Assembly: GCA_037176725.1 (NCBI GenBank)
Contig: JAZBRS010000037.1
Coordinates: 11,054,001-11,118,000, forward strand
DNA length: 64,000 nucleotides
Direction of reading: 5' to 3'
Source: Posidonia oceanica
Lineage: Eukaryota > Streptophyta > Magnoliopsida > Alismatales > Posidoniaceae
Both the position numbers and the translations under genes were made by a program. Below are positions 27,288 to 37,973 of the stretch, one piece after another. The stretch's first letter is position 1, and each line of letters begins with the position of its first letter. The notes under the pieces are model-generated. The model was not told the DNA's origin. It saw only the letters and a program-made list of their open reading frames with translations, and did no database searches.

Positions 27288-28381
27288 GGCTGATATCCTA
27301 AACTATCAACAATCAAGCACTCTCAGGCTGATATCCTAAACTATCTACTCTCAGGCTGATATTCCTAAACTATCGACCCAGGCTGATATCCTAAACTATC
27401 TACTCTCAGGCTGATATTCCTAAACTATCTATCTCTTGGCCGATCCATGGTTGGCCCGCAGTTGTGTTATACGGCTGACATCCAGTAACTGTCCCTCGCA
27501 GTGCCGCCAGGCTGATAACCTAAACTATCTATCTAGGCTGGTAACCTAAACTACCTAGGCTGATATCCTAAACTATCCATCCAGGCTGATATTCCTAAAC
27601 TATCCGGCATCTGCGTTATACGGCTGACATCCAGTAACTGTCCCTCGTAATTGCCCCCTCCAGTTGATAGGACTGTAAACTATCTATCTAGGCTGATATC
27701 CTAAACTATCCAGGCTGATAACCTAAACTATCGATCTAGGCTGATACCCTAAACTATCCGGCAATTACGTTATACGGCTGATATCCAGTAACTATCCCTT
27801 GCAATTGCTCTTTCCAGTTGATAGGACTGTAAACTATCTATCTAGGCTGATATCCTAAACTATCGATCTAGGCTGATAACCTAAACTATCGATCTAGGCT
27901 GATATCCTAAACTATCCATCGCAATTGCATTATACGGCTGACATCCAGTAACTGTCCCTCGCAAGGCCGCCAGGCTGATAACCTAAACTATCGATCTAGG
28001 CTGGTAACCTAAACTACCTAGGCTGATATCCTAAACTATCTATCCAGGCTGATATTCCTAAACTATCCGGCACTTGCGTTATACGGCTGATATCCAGTAA
28101 CTATCCCTCATGGTTTGCCCTTTCCAGTTGATAGGACTGTAAACTATCTATCTAGGCTGATATCCTAAACTATCTAGGCTGATATCCTAAACTATCCATC
28201 TAGGCTGATATCCTAAACTATCTATGGCAACCATGTTATACGGCTGATATCCAGTAACTATCACTCACAACTGCGCATTCCGGTTGATAGGACCGTAAAC
28301 TATCGCCAGGCTGATAACCTAAACTATCGCCCCCGGCTGATGAACCGAAACTCATCCGGTCGATAAGTCCGACAACTTATC
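27288..28381 (+). repeat. Hairpin-unit array with about 150-bp super-units, 3' UTR of element A
   Basis: The basic word is GGCTGATATCCTAAACTATC, a GATA/TATC stem with an 8-base loop, repeated several dozen times with small variations. A longer block around TTATACGGCTGA(C/T)ATCCAG recurs near 27467, 27613, 27770, 27931, 28078 and 28234, giving super-units of 146-161 bp. Paired variants occur: GACA/TGTC (27477-27480/27490-27493), GGTA/TACC (27540-27543/27552-27555 and 28003-28006/28015-28018), GATGA/TCATC (28339/28352) and GATAAGT/ACTTATC (28362-28368/28375-28381). Confidence 0.9.
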
Positions 28382-28824
28382 GCCTCCCCGCGCGACTCCG
28401 TCCCAAAAAACGGAGCCCCGCATCCCTCCGCGTCTGGGAAAAGGTCCGCCTCCCCCGTCGCGCCTTTGTAGCCTTGGCTATCCTTCCTTTCGTGGCAGGT
28501 CTAGACCTCCTCGTCAAGCTCCGCGGTGCGCCGCAACGTCCCTCTTCAGCGTCGTCAGCATCGCCAGCGTCACCCGCATCGCTTCGGTCTCCCCATCGAT
28601 ACTAACTCTAACACTAACTTTTGCATTACATCCGCATTAGCATGCATCGCATACATTGCATCTCACCCATTTGCACCTGCACCTTGCACTGCGGCAACGA
28701 TCCACGATGTTCGGCGCATCCGCCGAATGAATGGCTCACGCCGACAGCAAACCCTCTGCTCTCGCTAGTCAAATGGGGTGTCTCGTCTACCCTGAGCAGT
28801 GGCCTCGCTTCGCTCGGCCTCGCT
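28382..28824 (+). other. End of 3' UTR of element A
   Basis: Non-coding. The segment about 28680-28824 (GCGGCAACGA, CATCCGCCG, CTCACGCCGA) is conserved before the PPT of the B/C element (46950-47088), so it is probably functional for replication. Confidence 0.6.
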
Positions 28825-28838
28825 CAGGGAGGGGCATC
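28825..28838 (+). other. Polypurine tract of element A
   Basis: CAGGGAGGGGCATC directly precedes the 3' LTR. The purine run AGGGAGGGG is the expected primer for plus-strand synthesis. The same tract, GGGAGGGGCATC, precedes LTR C at 47091-47102. Confidence 0.8.
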
Positions 28839-31800
28839 TGTTGACACCCCATTTTGACAGGCTGGATCGTTTGGAGCCTTCCGGTGGCTGCTGGACCCGA
28901 ACCTACCGAACCCAGACCCAAACCTACACCTTCCTCTCCATCTTTCCCCTCAAAATAGGCCTGAACTTGACCTGAGCTTACCCCCCTTTCCCGAATCTGA
29001 AAACCCACCAAAATCCACAGGAACACTCACCCCTGATGACTTAGCAGACCCACCAAAAAGCCTGCAAAATCTCAAACCAGACCCCTCCCAAAAACCCTAG
29101 GAAACTTAGGCAAAACTACCCTTTTTCTACGCCTCAAAACCCCTCCAAAACTTCCTCAGAACCAAACCGAAACTCCGGGACCAGAACTAGAAACCCTAGA
29201 CCCCGCACCCGCCAAATTTCACCCCTTTCGGAGACCTTTAAGCCCCCTTCTCGCTGGAATTATCGTTTTCTCTCTCCGAGATTATCGTTTTCTCTCTCCT
29301 CTCTCTCTCTCCTGATTATCGTCTCTCTTTTCATCCCCTTTTCGCCCTCCTGCTGGCTTGGCAGCGGGCCCCCTTTGTACTCCTATCCCTTCTCTATCTT
29401 ATTCCTATTTTTATTCTATTTTTACCATCTTCCTTGAATTTTAAAAAATCTTTTCTCTCAAACCTACCTCTTCCCCTTTTATTCTCCTTTTTCCCCTTTT
29501 CTTCTTCTTTTTCTTTTCTTCTTCCTCCCTTTGCAAAAAGCCTCAAAAATCCTTAAAAATCTGTAAAACCCCAAGACCTAAAAGAAACAAATCAGAATCC
29601 CCAGAAAAAGCAATTAAAAACATTAAATAAGTAATTAAAAACCCAAACTCAATTAAATCAAGCTAAAAAGAAAATCAAGCATGCAAACTAAAAAATGCAA
29701 AACAAACTAAAATAAAATACTGTAAAATCAACTAAAAAACTGAAATAAAATCAGAACCTACCAAAAATGAAAACCCCACTAAAAGAATTAAAAAACAAAC
29801 CCCAGAGAGAAGAATTAAAAATCAAATACTAAAACAAGTAATTAAAGAGAACAAAAAACTTAACCTAATAAACATAAGAAAAAAAACAACATAAGAACTT
29901 AATTAAAAAAGGAAAAGAAAATACAGTTAAAAGACCTAAAATACTTAATCAAATCAGGAAAAATCCAACTAAAAAACACCAAGAAGAATTAACAAATAAA
30001 AAACAAAAGCATGGGTCAAAAGACTTAAAAAAGGAAAATACAAAAGACTAGAACTAAAAGCCCAAAACCCACTCAAAATAATGTAAAAATAAATCCTAAA
30101 AATCCCAACTAACATCCTAAAATACTTAACAAGAAAACACAATTTTAAAAACGATTTAAAAGAATTTAACCAACCCCTAATCAAGTGGAAAACAAATCAA
30201 AAACAAAATAAAACCCTAAAGCCCTAATCAAGCCTAAAACACACTAATTAACCCAAAAACGGTCATTAAAAAATCCAGATATACACCTAACCTACAACCC
30301 AAGTCATCCCATATTTTTATTTTTTTTTATCTTATTTTCTCCTATTTTTTCTTTCCATCTTTCTTTCTTCCTCCTTTTTTTATTTCCCTTTTCTTCCTTA
30401 CTGGGCTCATCAGCCCGTTCACCTTTTTTTCCTTTTTTTTTCGAAATCTCGGCCCGGCCCGCTGCTACAGTGCCGTCGTCCTCCTCCCGCGCGCCTGCCA
30501 CCAGCTACAGTAGCCGCTGGCCTGCGCCTCTGCCCGCCTGCCATGCTGCCCTCCTGCCATCTCCAGGCACGCGCCGAACTCCGTCCGTGCCTCCTGCCAT
30601 CGCCACGCCGGAGCATTCAATGCGGCAGGCCTGCAAAAGCGAGGAGGAGAGTTGTCAGATCAAGGGGGAGAGGAGGAGAAATCAGAGGACGTTTTCAGGA
30701 GAAAAGGAGAGGAGAAGAAGAGGATTTTACACCGGAGGAGAGACGAGGATTCAGAGGGCAATCCCGGGCGAGCGAGAGCCGCTTTCTTCCTTAGAAATCC
30801 ACCCAGAAAAACCAGAGCTCCGCCCCATCACTCCGCTGAAATCAAACACCGGAAGCACCTCCAGAATCCACCGAAATTGATCCCCCAATCTCGCCCGAGC
30901 TCCAGCAACCCTTCCCCTTCCTTCCCACAGCAAAACCACCCCGCATTTCCCCCGTGACACACGGAAAATCCAACCAGAACCCAACATCCCTTCCTCCAAA
31001 AATTCCCTCCTTCTCAGTCCCTGAAACTTGTCCAAACTCCTCCGAGCCACTCGCCTGAACCACATCTTCTCAGGCCACCCATCCCTCAGCCGAATAGCTC
31101 ACCATACCTCCGACAGTCCACAACAAACACCTATGTGGATTTCTGCCCGAAACTCGACCCACCAGCCACCTCTCAATGCCGCGTCCCTCAGGCTAATCTA
31201 AACCCTTCCACACCCTCACCGGACCTCCAGCAGTCCACCGGAAGCTGCCACCCGAGCCAGAGGGCGACAGACGGCCCTCCCCACCTCAAGCGACGCCACC
31301 TGCACCCATTTCAGCCGTTTGCTCCCCCGGTCGCCGAAACTCCGCTCCAGGCACTCAGAAAGCTCCGGAGGATCGCGCGGAGCCGATCCCAACGCCCGCG
31401 AGCCGCCGACGACGCCCGCACACTCCGGACGCCCACCTCCGGCAACTGCAGAATCCTCCTAGGTCGGGAGGACACTTCGGCCGCCCAAACAGGTAACCGC
31501 TTACCTCCCTGGCACCCTCTCCCTCCTCTGATGCTTCTCCGCCGATCAGGGTCAGGTCTCCGGCCCTCCTGCTCCAGCTGCGCCTCGCCGGTCCGACCTT
31601 CGTCTCCGGCGCCGGTCACCTGTCTCCCGGGTCCTCCGGCCACTGGAATGCTGCTCCAGCACCCTCCACGGCTCCGCACGGTCGCCGACAGTCCCCTCCG
31701 CCCTCCTGCGTGCCTGCGCGCGCCCTGGGCCGGCGGTACTGGGCTCCGGCGATCTTTGCTACAGTGCCTCCCCACCGCCGGCAAGGCACTGTTCATTTAT

Positions 31801-34800
31801 TTCTTCGTTAATATAGTTTTAGGTGTGAATATTGCAGATCTGGTTTAAGTTTTTGATTTTTTACATTTCAGTCCTTCTGCCATTTATTTTGCTTAGCTTT
31901 TAATTAAATACCATGCTAAATTGCGAAATATGTTTCTGTTTTTCTATATTTGCTTTTTAGTCCTGTTACTGTGCTGTGCTGTTATAAAATTTTATGTTTT
32001 GGTCCCTCTGCTTTCCATTATTGCATGTAAGTCCTGTCCTAGGTCAGTTCATTTATTTACACACATTTTGCCATATTGCATTGCATTTCAGATCCCTGTT
32101 TTATGTCATTTTTGCATCTCAGTCCACTGCACTGTAGAACTTAGGGTTTATTTTCCAGTTTTACATACTGCATTGCACATTTGCCCCCCAGTTTTTGCAT
32201 ATTTGCATTTAGGTCCATTTTAAATGGACAGTAACTCCTGCATGCATTTTTTGGCTTATTGTATTGCCTTTTTGACCCTGATCTTTTTAAAAATTGCACT
32301 GTGGTCCTGTCATTTAATTTTCAGAGCATGTTTTCCATATAAAATTGCATATCTGACCCCTGCATGATTTGAAAATCACACATAGAGCCTTGCATCTTTT
32401 GAAAAATTATGTGAAAAGACTGTTTTACCCCTAAGTTGCATTTTAACTCCCATGTTCGCAAAAATTGCATGTAAACCCTCCATTTGCATTCCCGGACTCC
32501 CTAGAACCCCTGTTTTCTGGAAAATTTGCATTTTGGCCCCCTTTCTTTTTCAAAATACTTTTAAACCCCCGTTCTTTCCAAATGGCTTTCCCTTGTCTTC
32601 TCTGGCTTTGCATTGCATTCCGCATCCATTTAATCTTGCATTTAAGCTCCCCTTTGCATACACCAAGCACTTCTAACTCTCCTTCACCTGGGAGGACCTC
32701 CAGCACACCCCTAGGACCTCCTGAACACTTAGATCTATTCTTCTCTCCTGTTCTGGCCCTTCTGCTCCGGAGCCGTGATATCTTTCAATCCGACCGTCGG
32801 ATCTCCCCAAGTAAGCTGCCCAGGCGACCGCAGCGAAGAGCTCTTCAGCATGGACCAAACAGATCTCCGATCAGACTCCCGGATCTCTAGGTATATCTTC
32901 CTGAACTTCTGCACTGCATTCATTTTGCATGCCATTTGCACCGTTTTGCGTGCCTTTTAGTTTCTTCGCCTCGTTTTGCGTGCCATTGCGTTTTATCGCT
33001 CCGTTTTGCGCGCCGCTTCTCTATCTTGCACCGTTTTGCGTGCCTCTTAGTTTTTTCGCCTCGTTTCGCGTGTTTTCATGTTTTATCGCTCCGTTTTGCG
33101 CGCCGTTTCCCTGTCTTGCACCGTTTTGCGTGCCTTTTGGTTTTCTTGCCCCGTTTTGCGCGTTTTCTTGTTTTCTCGCTCCGTTTTGCGTGCCGCTTCT
33201 CTATCTTGCACCGTTTTGCGTGCCTTTTGATTTCTTCGCCTCGTTTTGCGTGCCGTCATGTTTTATCGCTCCGTTTTGCGCGCCACTTCTCTATCTTGCA
33301 CCGTTTTGCGTGCCATCATGTTTTATCGCTCCGTTTTGCGCGCCGCTTCTTTGTCTTGCACCGTTTTGCGTGTCCTTTAGTTTTTTCGTCTCGTTTCGCG
33401 TGTTTTCATGTTTTATCGCTCCGTTTTGCGCGCCGCTTCTCTATCTCGCACCGTTTTGCGTGCCTTTTGATTTCTTCGCCCCGTTTTGCGTGCCATCATG
33501 TTTTATCGCCCCGTTTTGCGTGCCCTTTAGTTTTTTTCGTCTCGTTTCGCGTGTTTTCATGTTTTATCGCCCCGTTTTGCGCGCCACTTCTCTATCTTGC
33601 ACCGTTTTGCGTGCCTTTTGATTTCTTCGCCCCGTTTTGCGTGCCATCATGTTTTATCGCTCCGTTTCGCGCGCCGCTTCTTTGTCTTGCACCGTTCTGC
33701 GTGCCCTTTAGTTTTTTCGTCTCGTTTCGCGTGTTTTCACGTTTTATCGCTCCGTTTTGCGCACCGCACCTTTGCCTTGCACCGTTTTGCGTGCCTTTTA
33801 GTTTTTTTTGCCTCGTTTTGCGTGTTTTCATGTTTTCTCGCTCCGTTTTGCGCGCCGCTCCTCTGTCTTGCACCGTTTTGCGTGCCCTTCAGCTTGCTTG
33901 CCTCGTTTTGCGCGCAGTCTCGTTTTCCTGCACCGTTTTGCGTGCCCTTTCGTTTTCTCGTCTCGTTTTGCGTGTTCTGGTGTTTTCTTGCCCAGTTTTG
34001 CGCCCTTCTTTTGTTTTCTCGCGCGGTTTTGCATTCTTATTCCATTTCTTGCCCCATTTTGCACGTCGACCCTGTTCTCGCATCCTTTTGCATACTTCTT
34101 TCGTTCCCCGCACTGTTTTACGCCGTTTTCTCTTGCATGTCGATTGCATTGCATGGTTTTCCCGCCGTTTTGTCTTATCGCCTGCATTTGCATATAGGGC
34201 GGTGATGCTTACTGTCTGGAGTTCTCACGAGCCAGGTTTCGCCCGGTTCGGAACACAGACAGCGTTGCTGAGCGCTTAGATCGCACGTTTACTTTCCTGC
34301 ATCGTCTTTCATCTCTTAGAGCACACCTTTGAGCATTTAGACAGGCATTCATCGGCACTTAGGCATTCAAAGTCTGCATTTCCCTGCATATGCGAGCGTA
34401 AGCCTAGAAAGACCGATTCTCGGGCGTGTCGGGGGTGCCTAACACCTTCCCCGCGCGTAACAGGAGTCCTTACCCTCTCTTGGCCCGCAATGACCATATT
34501 GCCCTTGTCCTAGGCACGAGTCACCTCCTTTGCATTCATTTGCATCCTATTTCTTTTGCATTGCTTTGCTTTGCATCTTTTGCTTGGTTTTGCGCGATTA
34601 TTCGCGCATTTCCCCGGTTTTCCTCGTCTTCTGATTTAATAGACTTGGTGGCGACTCCGATTTTGTCTTATCTTCTTCTTTTCTTTCCCTTTTTCCCCTT
34701 TTAAATGTTTTCGAGTTAGGTCTTCCTTCTCGGACATAGCCGCTTATAGTGAGCCTGATTCCGATCGGTGCACGCGAGCTTTGGCATCGTGCATGGACGA

Positions 34801-34822
34801 TCCGAACACCGGGATTACTACA
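28839..34822 (+). mobile_element. 3' LTR of element A, 5984 bp
   Basis: Nearly identical to 7732-13743. By eye the differences are C7849/T28956, A10770/G31879, C12294/T33373, C13138/T34217 and C13553/T34632, plus a CT dinucleotide in a CTCTCT run and one missing 30-bp monomer. Four of the five substitutions are C in the 5' LTR and T in the 3' LTR, as expected from cytosine deamination. Confidence 0.95.
32933..34155 (+). repeat. 30-bp tandem array, 3' LTR A
   Basis: Same array as 11824-13076, but with one monomer fewer near 33300-33320, where a GCACCGTTTTGCGTGCC unit is joined directly to an ATCAT unit. Confidence 0.93.
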
Positions 34823-34827
34823 GTCCC
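34823..34827. repeat. Target site duplication of element A, right copy (GTCCC)
   Basis: GTCCC, identical to 7727-7731, immediately follows the final CA of the 3' LTR. Confidence 0.93.
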
Positions 34828-34839
34828 ACAGAACAGTGA

Positions 34840-35670
34840 GATTTGCTATATAGCCTTGCAGTTTTATGAAATTGCACACAGGTCCCTGACTTTTCGCACA
34901 GACAGTAGAAATGGTCATAGTACCGTGACAGAACTCTTGCATCGATGTTCGGCAACACTCATCGCATCACGGATGCCTCAGAATAGGCAGTAGAGCAATG
35001 GCAATTAGCAAATTGCAAAACAACCCTACAGTTCTATGAAATTGCATTCAGGCCCCTGACTTTTGCATAAACATCAGAAATGGCCACAGCCCAAGGTAGA
35101 GCCCTCGCATTAGTACACCAGAAGCCTAACAGTGCTAGTCACATCATGAGTACCCTGGATGGACAGTAGAGTACCAGTATCCAGCAGACTACAGGACATT
35201 TCCTCAAGCTTGCAGAAATTACAGATAAGCCCCTGGCTTTCACAGAAATGGCGAATCAGCTCTGGTTTCCAACCAAGCCTCGGCAAGATCCTTGGTGATC
35301 ACAAGAGAAGCCATACAAGACCTGGTTAGGTCATGATAGCCTGAGATGGGCAGAAGATGTCATAGCTTGCAGAAATTACAGATAAGCCCCTGGCTTTTAC
35401 AGAAATGTCGAATCAGCTCCAACTTTCGACCGAGCCTCGGCAGGATTCTTTGTGGTCACGAAGAAACCCCACAGGACCTGGTCAGGTTGCAACAGCCCGG
35501 GACGGACAGTAAATCTCGCAATTTGGGCAAATTGCAGAGAGACCCCTATAGTTATATCAGGCAATCCGAACCTCTTCAGGAGGATTGGCAGATGGATCAG
35601 AATATCAGCATCCCTCAGTCATCCCAGGCCGAACAATGCTGCCATGCACCGTAGACTGAGAGATTCACAC
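34840..35670 (+). repeat. Degenerate tandem repeat of about 157-175 bp
   Basis: Words such as TATGAAATTGCA, GCCCCTGACTTTT and GCAGAAATTACAGATAAGCC return at intervals of about 157-175 bp (for example 35211 and 35368; 34861 and 35031). There are about five diverged copies and no coding signal. It is probably 3' UTR-type sequence of an older element into which A jumped. Confidence 0.7.
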
Positions 35671-35674
35671 AGAA

Positions 35675-36590
35675 GCCCCTACAAGAGCAGAAGTCCGCTC
35701 TCGCACGCCTTCATTCCGGTCGGACGGAGTCCCGCCTGCTTGCTTCCTTGGTCGAGGACAAACCCCTCTCGCACGCCTTCGTTCCGGTCAAACGGAGTCC
35801 CGCTTGCCTACTTCCTCCGTCGAGGACAAGCCCCCCTCGCGTACCTTCGTTCTGGTCGAACAGAGTCCCGCCTACTTGCTTCCTCGGTCAAGGACAAGCC
35901 CCCCCTCGCGTGCCTTCGTTCCGGTCCGACGGAGTCCCGCCTGCTTGCTTCCTCGGTCGAGGACAAGCCTCCCTCGCGCGCCTTCCTTCCGGTCGGGCGG
36001 AGTCCCGCCTGCTTGCTTCCTCGGCTGAGGACAAGCCCCCTCTTGCGCACCTTCGTTTCGGTCAGACGGAGTCCCGCCTGCTTGCTTCTCCGGTCAAGGA
36101 CAAGCCCCCCTCGCGCGCCTTCGTTCTGGTCAGACGGAGTCCCTCCTGCTTGCTTCCTCGGTCGAGGACAAGCCCCCCTCGCATGCCTTCAATCTGGTTG
36201 GACGGAGTCCCGCCTGCTTGCTTCCTCGATCGAGGACAAGCCCCCCTCACGCACCTTCGTTCCAGTTGGGCGGAGTCCCGCCTGCTTGCTTCCTCGGTCA
36301 AGGACAAGTCCCCTCTCGCGCACCTTCGTTCCGATCAGACGGAGTCCCGCCTGCTTGCTTCCTCGGTCGAGGACAAGCCTCCCTCGTGTGCCTTTGTTCT
36401 GGTCGAACAGAGTCCCGCTTGCTTGTTTCCTCGGTCGAGGACAAGCCTCCCACATGCGCCTTCATTCCGATCGGACGAAGTCCCGTCTGCTTGCTTCCTT
36501 GATCGAGGACAAGCCCCCCTCGCACACCTTCGTTCCAGTCAGACGGAGTCCCGCCTGCTTGCTTCCTTGGTCGAGGACAAACCGTTCTTC
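35675..36590 (+). repeat. 68-69-bp tandem array, about 13 copies
   Basis: GAGTCCCGCCTGCTTGCTTC recurs at 35727, 35795, 35863, 35932, 36000, 36069, 36137, 36205, 36273, 36342, 36410, 36478 and 36546, so steps are 68 or 69 bp. It is GC-rich with moderate divergence between copies. The long overlapping frames here are products of the repeat, since the frame changes from copy to copy. Confidence 0.93.
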
Positions 36591-36746
36591 GAGCTGGCAG
36601 CACTAACTGTCCGGATGACATCTGTCAAATAGTCTGGAGCTTCTCTGCCTAGGCTAGCAGTCCTAATTGCCCGGATGACATCCGTCAAAGTGTTTGGAGC
36701 TTCTCTACTCGGGCTAGCATCCCTAACTGTTTGGCCGACACCCGTC
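36591..36746 (+). repeat. Short related repeats before LTR B
   Basis: Three copies of GCTGGCAGCACTAACTGTCC / GCTAGCAGTCCTAATTGCCC / GCTAGCATCCCTAACTGTTT are spaced by GGATGACATCCGTCAAA-like text. The form resembles the GGCTGGCAGCCCTAACTGCT hairpin units of element B's 3' UTR. There is no PPT before the LTR, so this is probably target DNA from another element; the putative target duplication would be CCGTC (36742-36746). Confidence 0.6.
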
Positions 36747-36949
36747 TGTAGACACCCCATTTTGACAGGCTGGAAGTGGGTGTTTTCTCCTGCAGGCTCG
36801 CATGGACGCTGGAATGGCTTTCTTTTTTTTCAAACCTAACCCATTTCCACCTAAAACCTTGCCTAAACCCAACCCAAGCCTTTTGCACCTTTTTTAAGCC
36901 TTTTTTAAGCCCAGGCCCAAGCCCTTTGATGCCTTTGCCAACTGGGTGT

Positions 36950-37123
36950 GTTGTACGCTGGAATAGGCAGCATCCAACGTTGGACGCGTCCTGTGCTAGC
37001 GTCCAACGTTGGACGTGCCCTGTGCTAGCGTCCAACGTTGGACGCCTCCTGCTCCAGCGTCCAACGTTGGACGTGCCCTGTGCTAGCGTCCAACGTTGGA
37101 CGCCTCCTGCTCCAGCGTCCAAC
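36950..37123. repeat. Six abutting 29-bp hairpin units
   Basis: The units are 36950-36978, 36979-37007, 37008-37036, 37037-37065, 37066-37094 and 37095-37123. Each begins GTTGGACGC (or GTTGTACGC, GTTGGACGT) and ends GCGTCCAAC (or GCATCCAAC), so each can fold with a 9-bp stem. Junctions between units create the perfect palindrome GCGTCCAACGTTGGACGC. Confidence 0.92.
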
Positions 37124-37973
37124 GGCTCGGTTGCAGTAGCGGCTACTCCGCCACCTACGGCTCACCTCCCGTCCAATCCACCGCCTCCCCGCACTTACTA
37201 CCTGTCCCCTCTTTTACTCCAAGTCATCCACTACATTCCAAGGCCGAGTTACTACCCATCTTTTCTTCCTCAGTCGATTTCCCGCTCTCTCGGCCCTCAC
37301 TGCCATCAGCCGCGTTTGTCAGCCATCGCCAACCCTCCACTGGCCGTCTGACACGCCCCTGCCAAGCTCCTGCCATCCCTTGTGCCTTCCTCACACCTAG
37401 AGCCTTTGCCACAGCCTGTCATCACCTGCAATTCTCCTCCAAAGCCGCTGCCATTTACAGCAAAAGCCATGCACCCATGCACAAAACCAGCACCAAACAC
37501 CCTTCTTCCACACAGCACAGACCAACACAGCCATTCTCTCGCCAATTCTCCACCTCCAGAGCACAGACCAAAGATCCACCTTCACTCTGGACCTTTCGCT
37601 GCCCCCTCTCGTGGCCCCAGTCGGCCAAGCGAGCTCACCGGAGTCAGCCCTGCCGCCACTTCCGCAGCGCCGGTGAAGGAGGTCGACACGCTGTTCCAGG
37701 CCAGGCACAGGTTAGTTTTCTATCCTCGTAGCTCATGCATGATAGGTTAAGTGTTTCCCTATGCTTTCCATGCTTGTTTGCACAGCACACACCCCTCCAT
37801 CGCTTGGTTTTCCGACGATGAGGAGGAGGAGGTGGGTGGAGCAATCCACCTGCCTAATCTTGGCACCAAGCATACCACCATGCTTGTTGTCGATCACTCT
37901 TGCTTGTTAGCAAGTTTGTTTGAAGCTTTGGATTGATTTGGCCGCCATTCTTGGCCAGAGCAATCTTCAGTGT

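Larger units (their letters stand above)
7732..34822 (+). mobile_element. Complete 27.1-kb Tat/Ogre Ty3-gypsy retrotransposon (element A)
   Basis: The order of parts is 5' LTR (7732-13743), PBS (13745), leader, gag-protease (15064-20643), pol (20653-23694), PMD-like frame (25049-26251), a repeat-filled 3' UTR (26700-28381), PPT (28825-28838) and 3' LTR (28839-34822). The flanks carry GTCCC on both sides. The order RT, RNase H, second RNase H, integrase, a tRNA-Arg type PBS and very long LTRs are hallmarks of the Tat/Ogre lineage. Comparing the LTRs by eye I found five substitutions, one 2-bp indel and one 30-bp indel in about 6 kb. The insertion is therefore recent. Only one inactivating mark is seen in the main frames: the TAG at 20641-20643. 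Confidence 0.95.

Noticed and set aside
26835..28381. CRISPR-like look of regular repeats
   Set aside because: The repeats are direct tandem units without unique spacers, in a plant retrotransposon 3' UTR.
35452..36632. Overlapping frames of 294-384 codons in the 68-bp array
   Set aside because: They result from a GC-rich repeat lacking stops. The frame shifts from copy to copy, and no domain is present.
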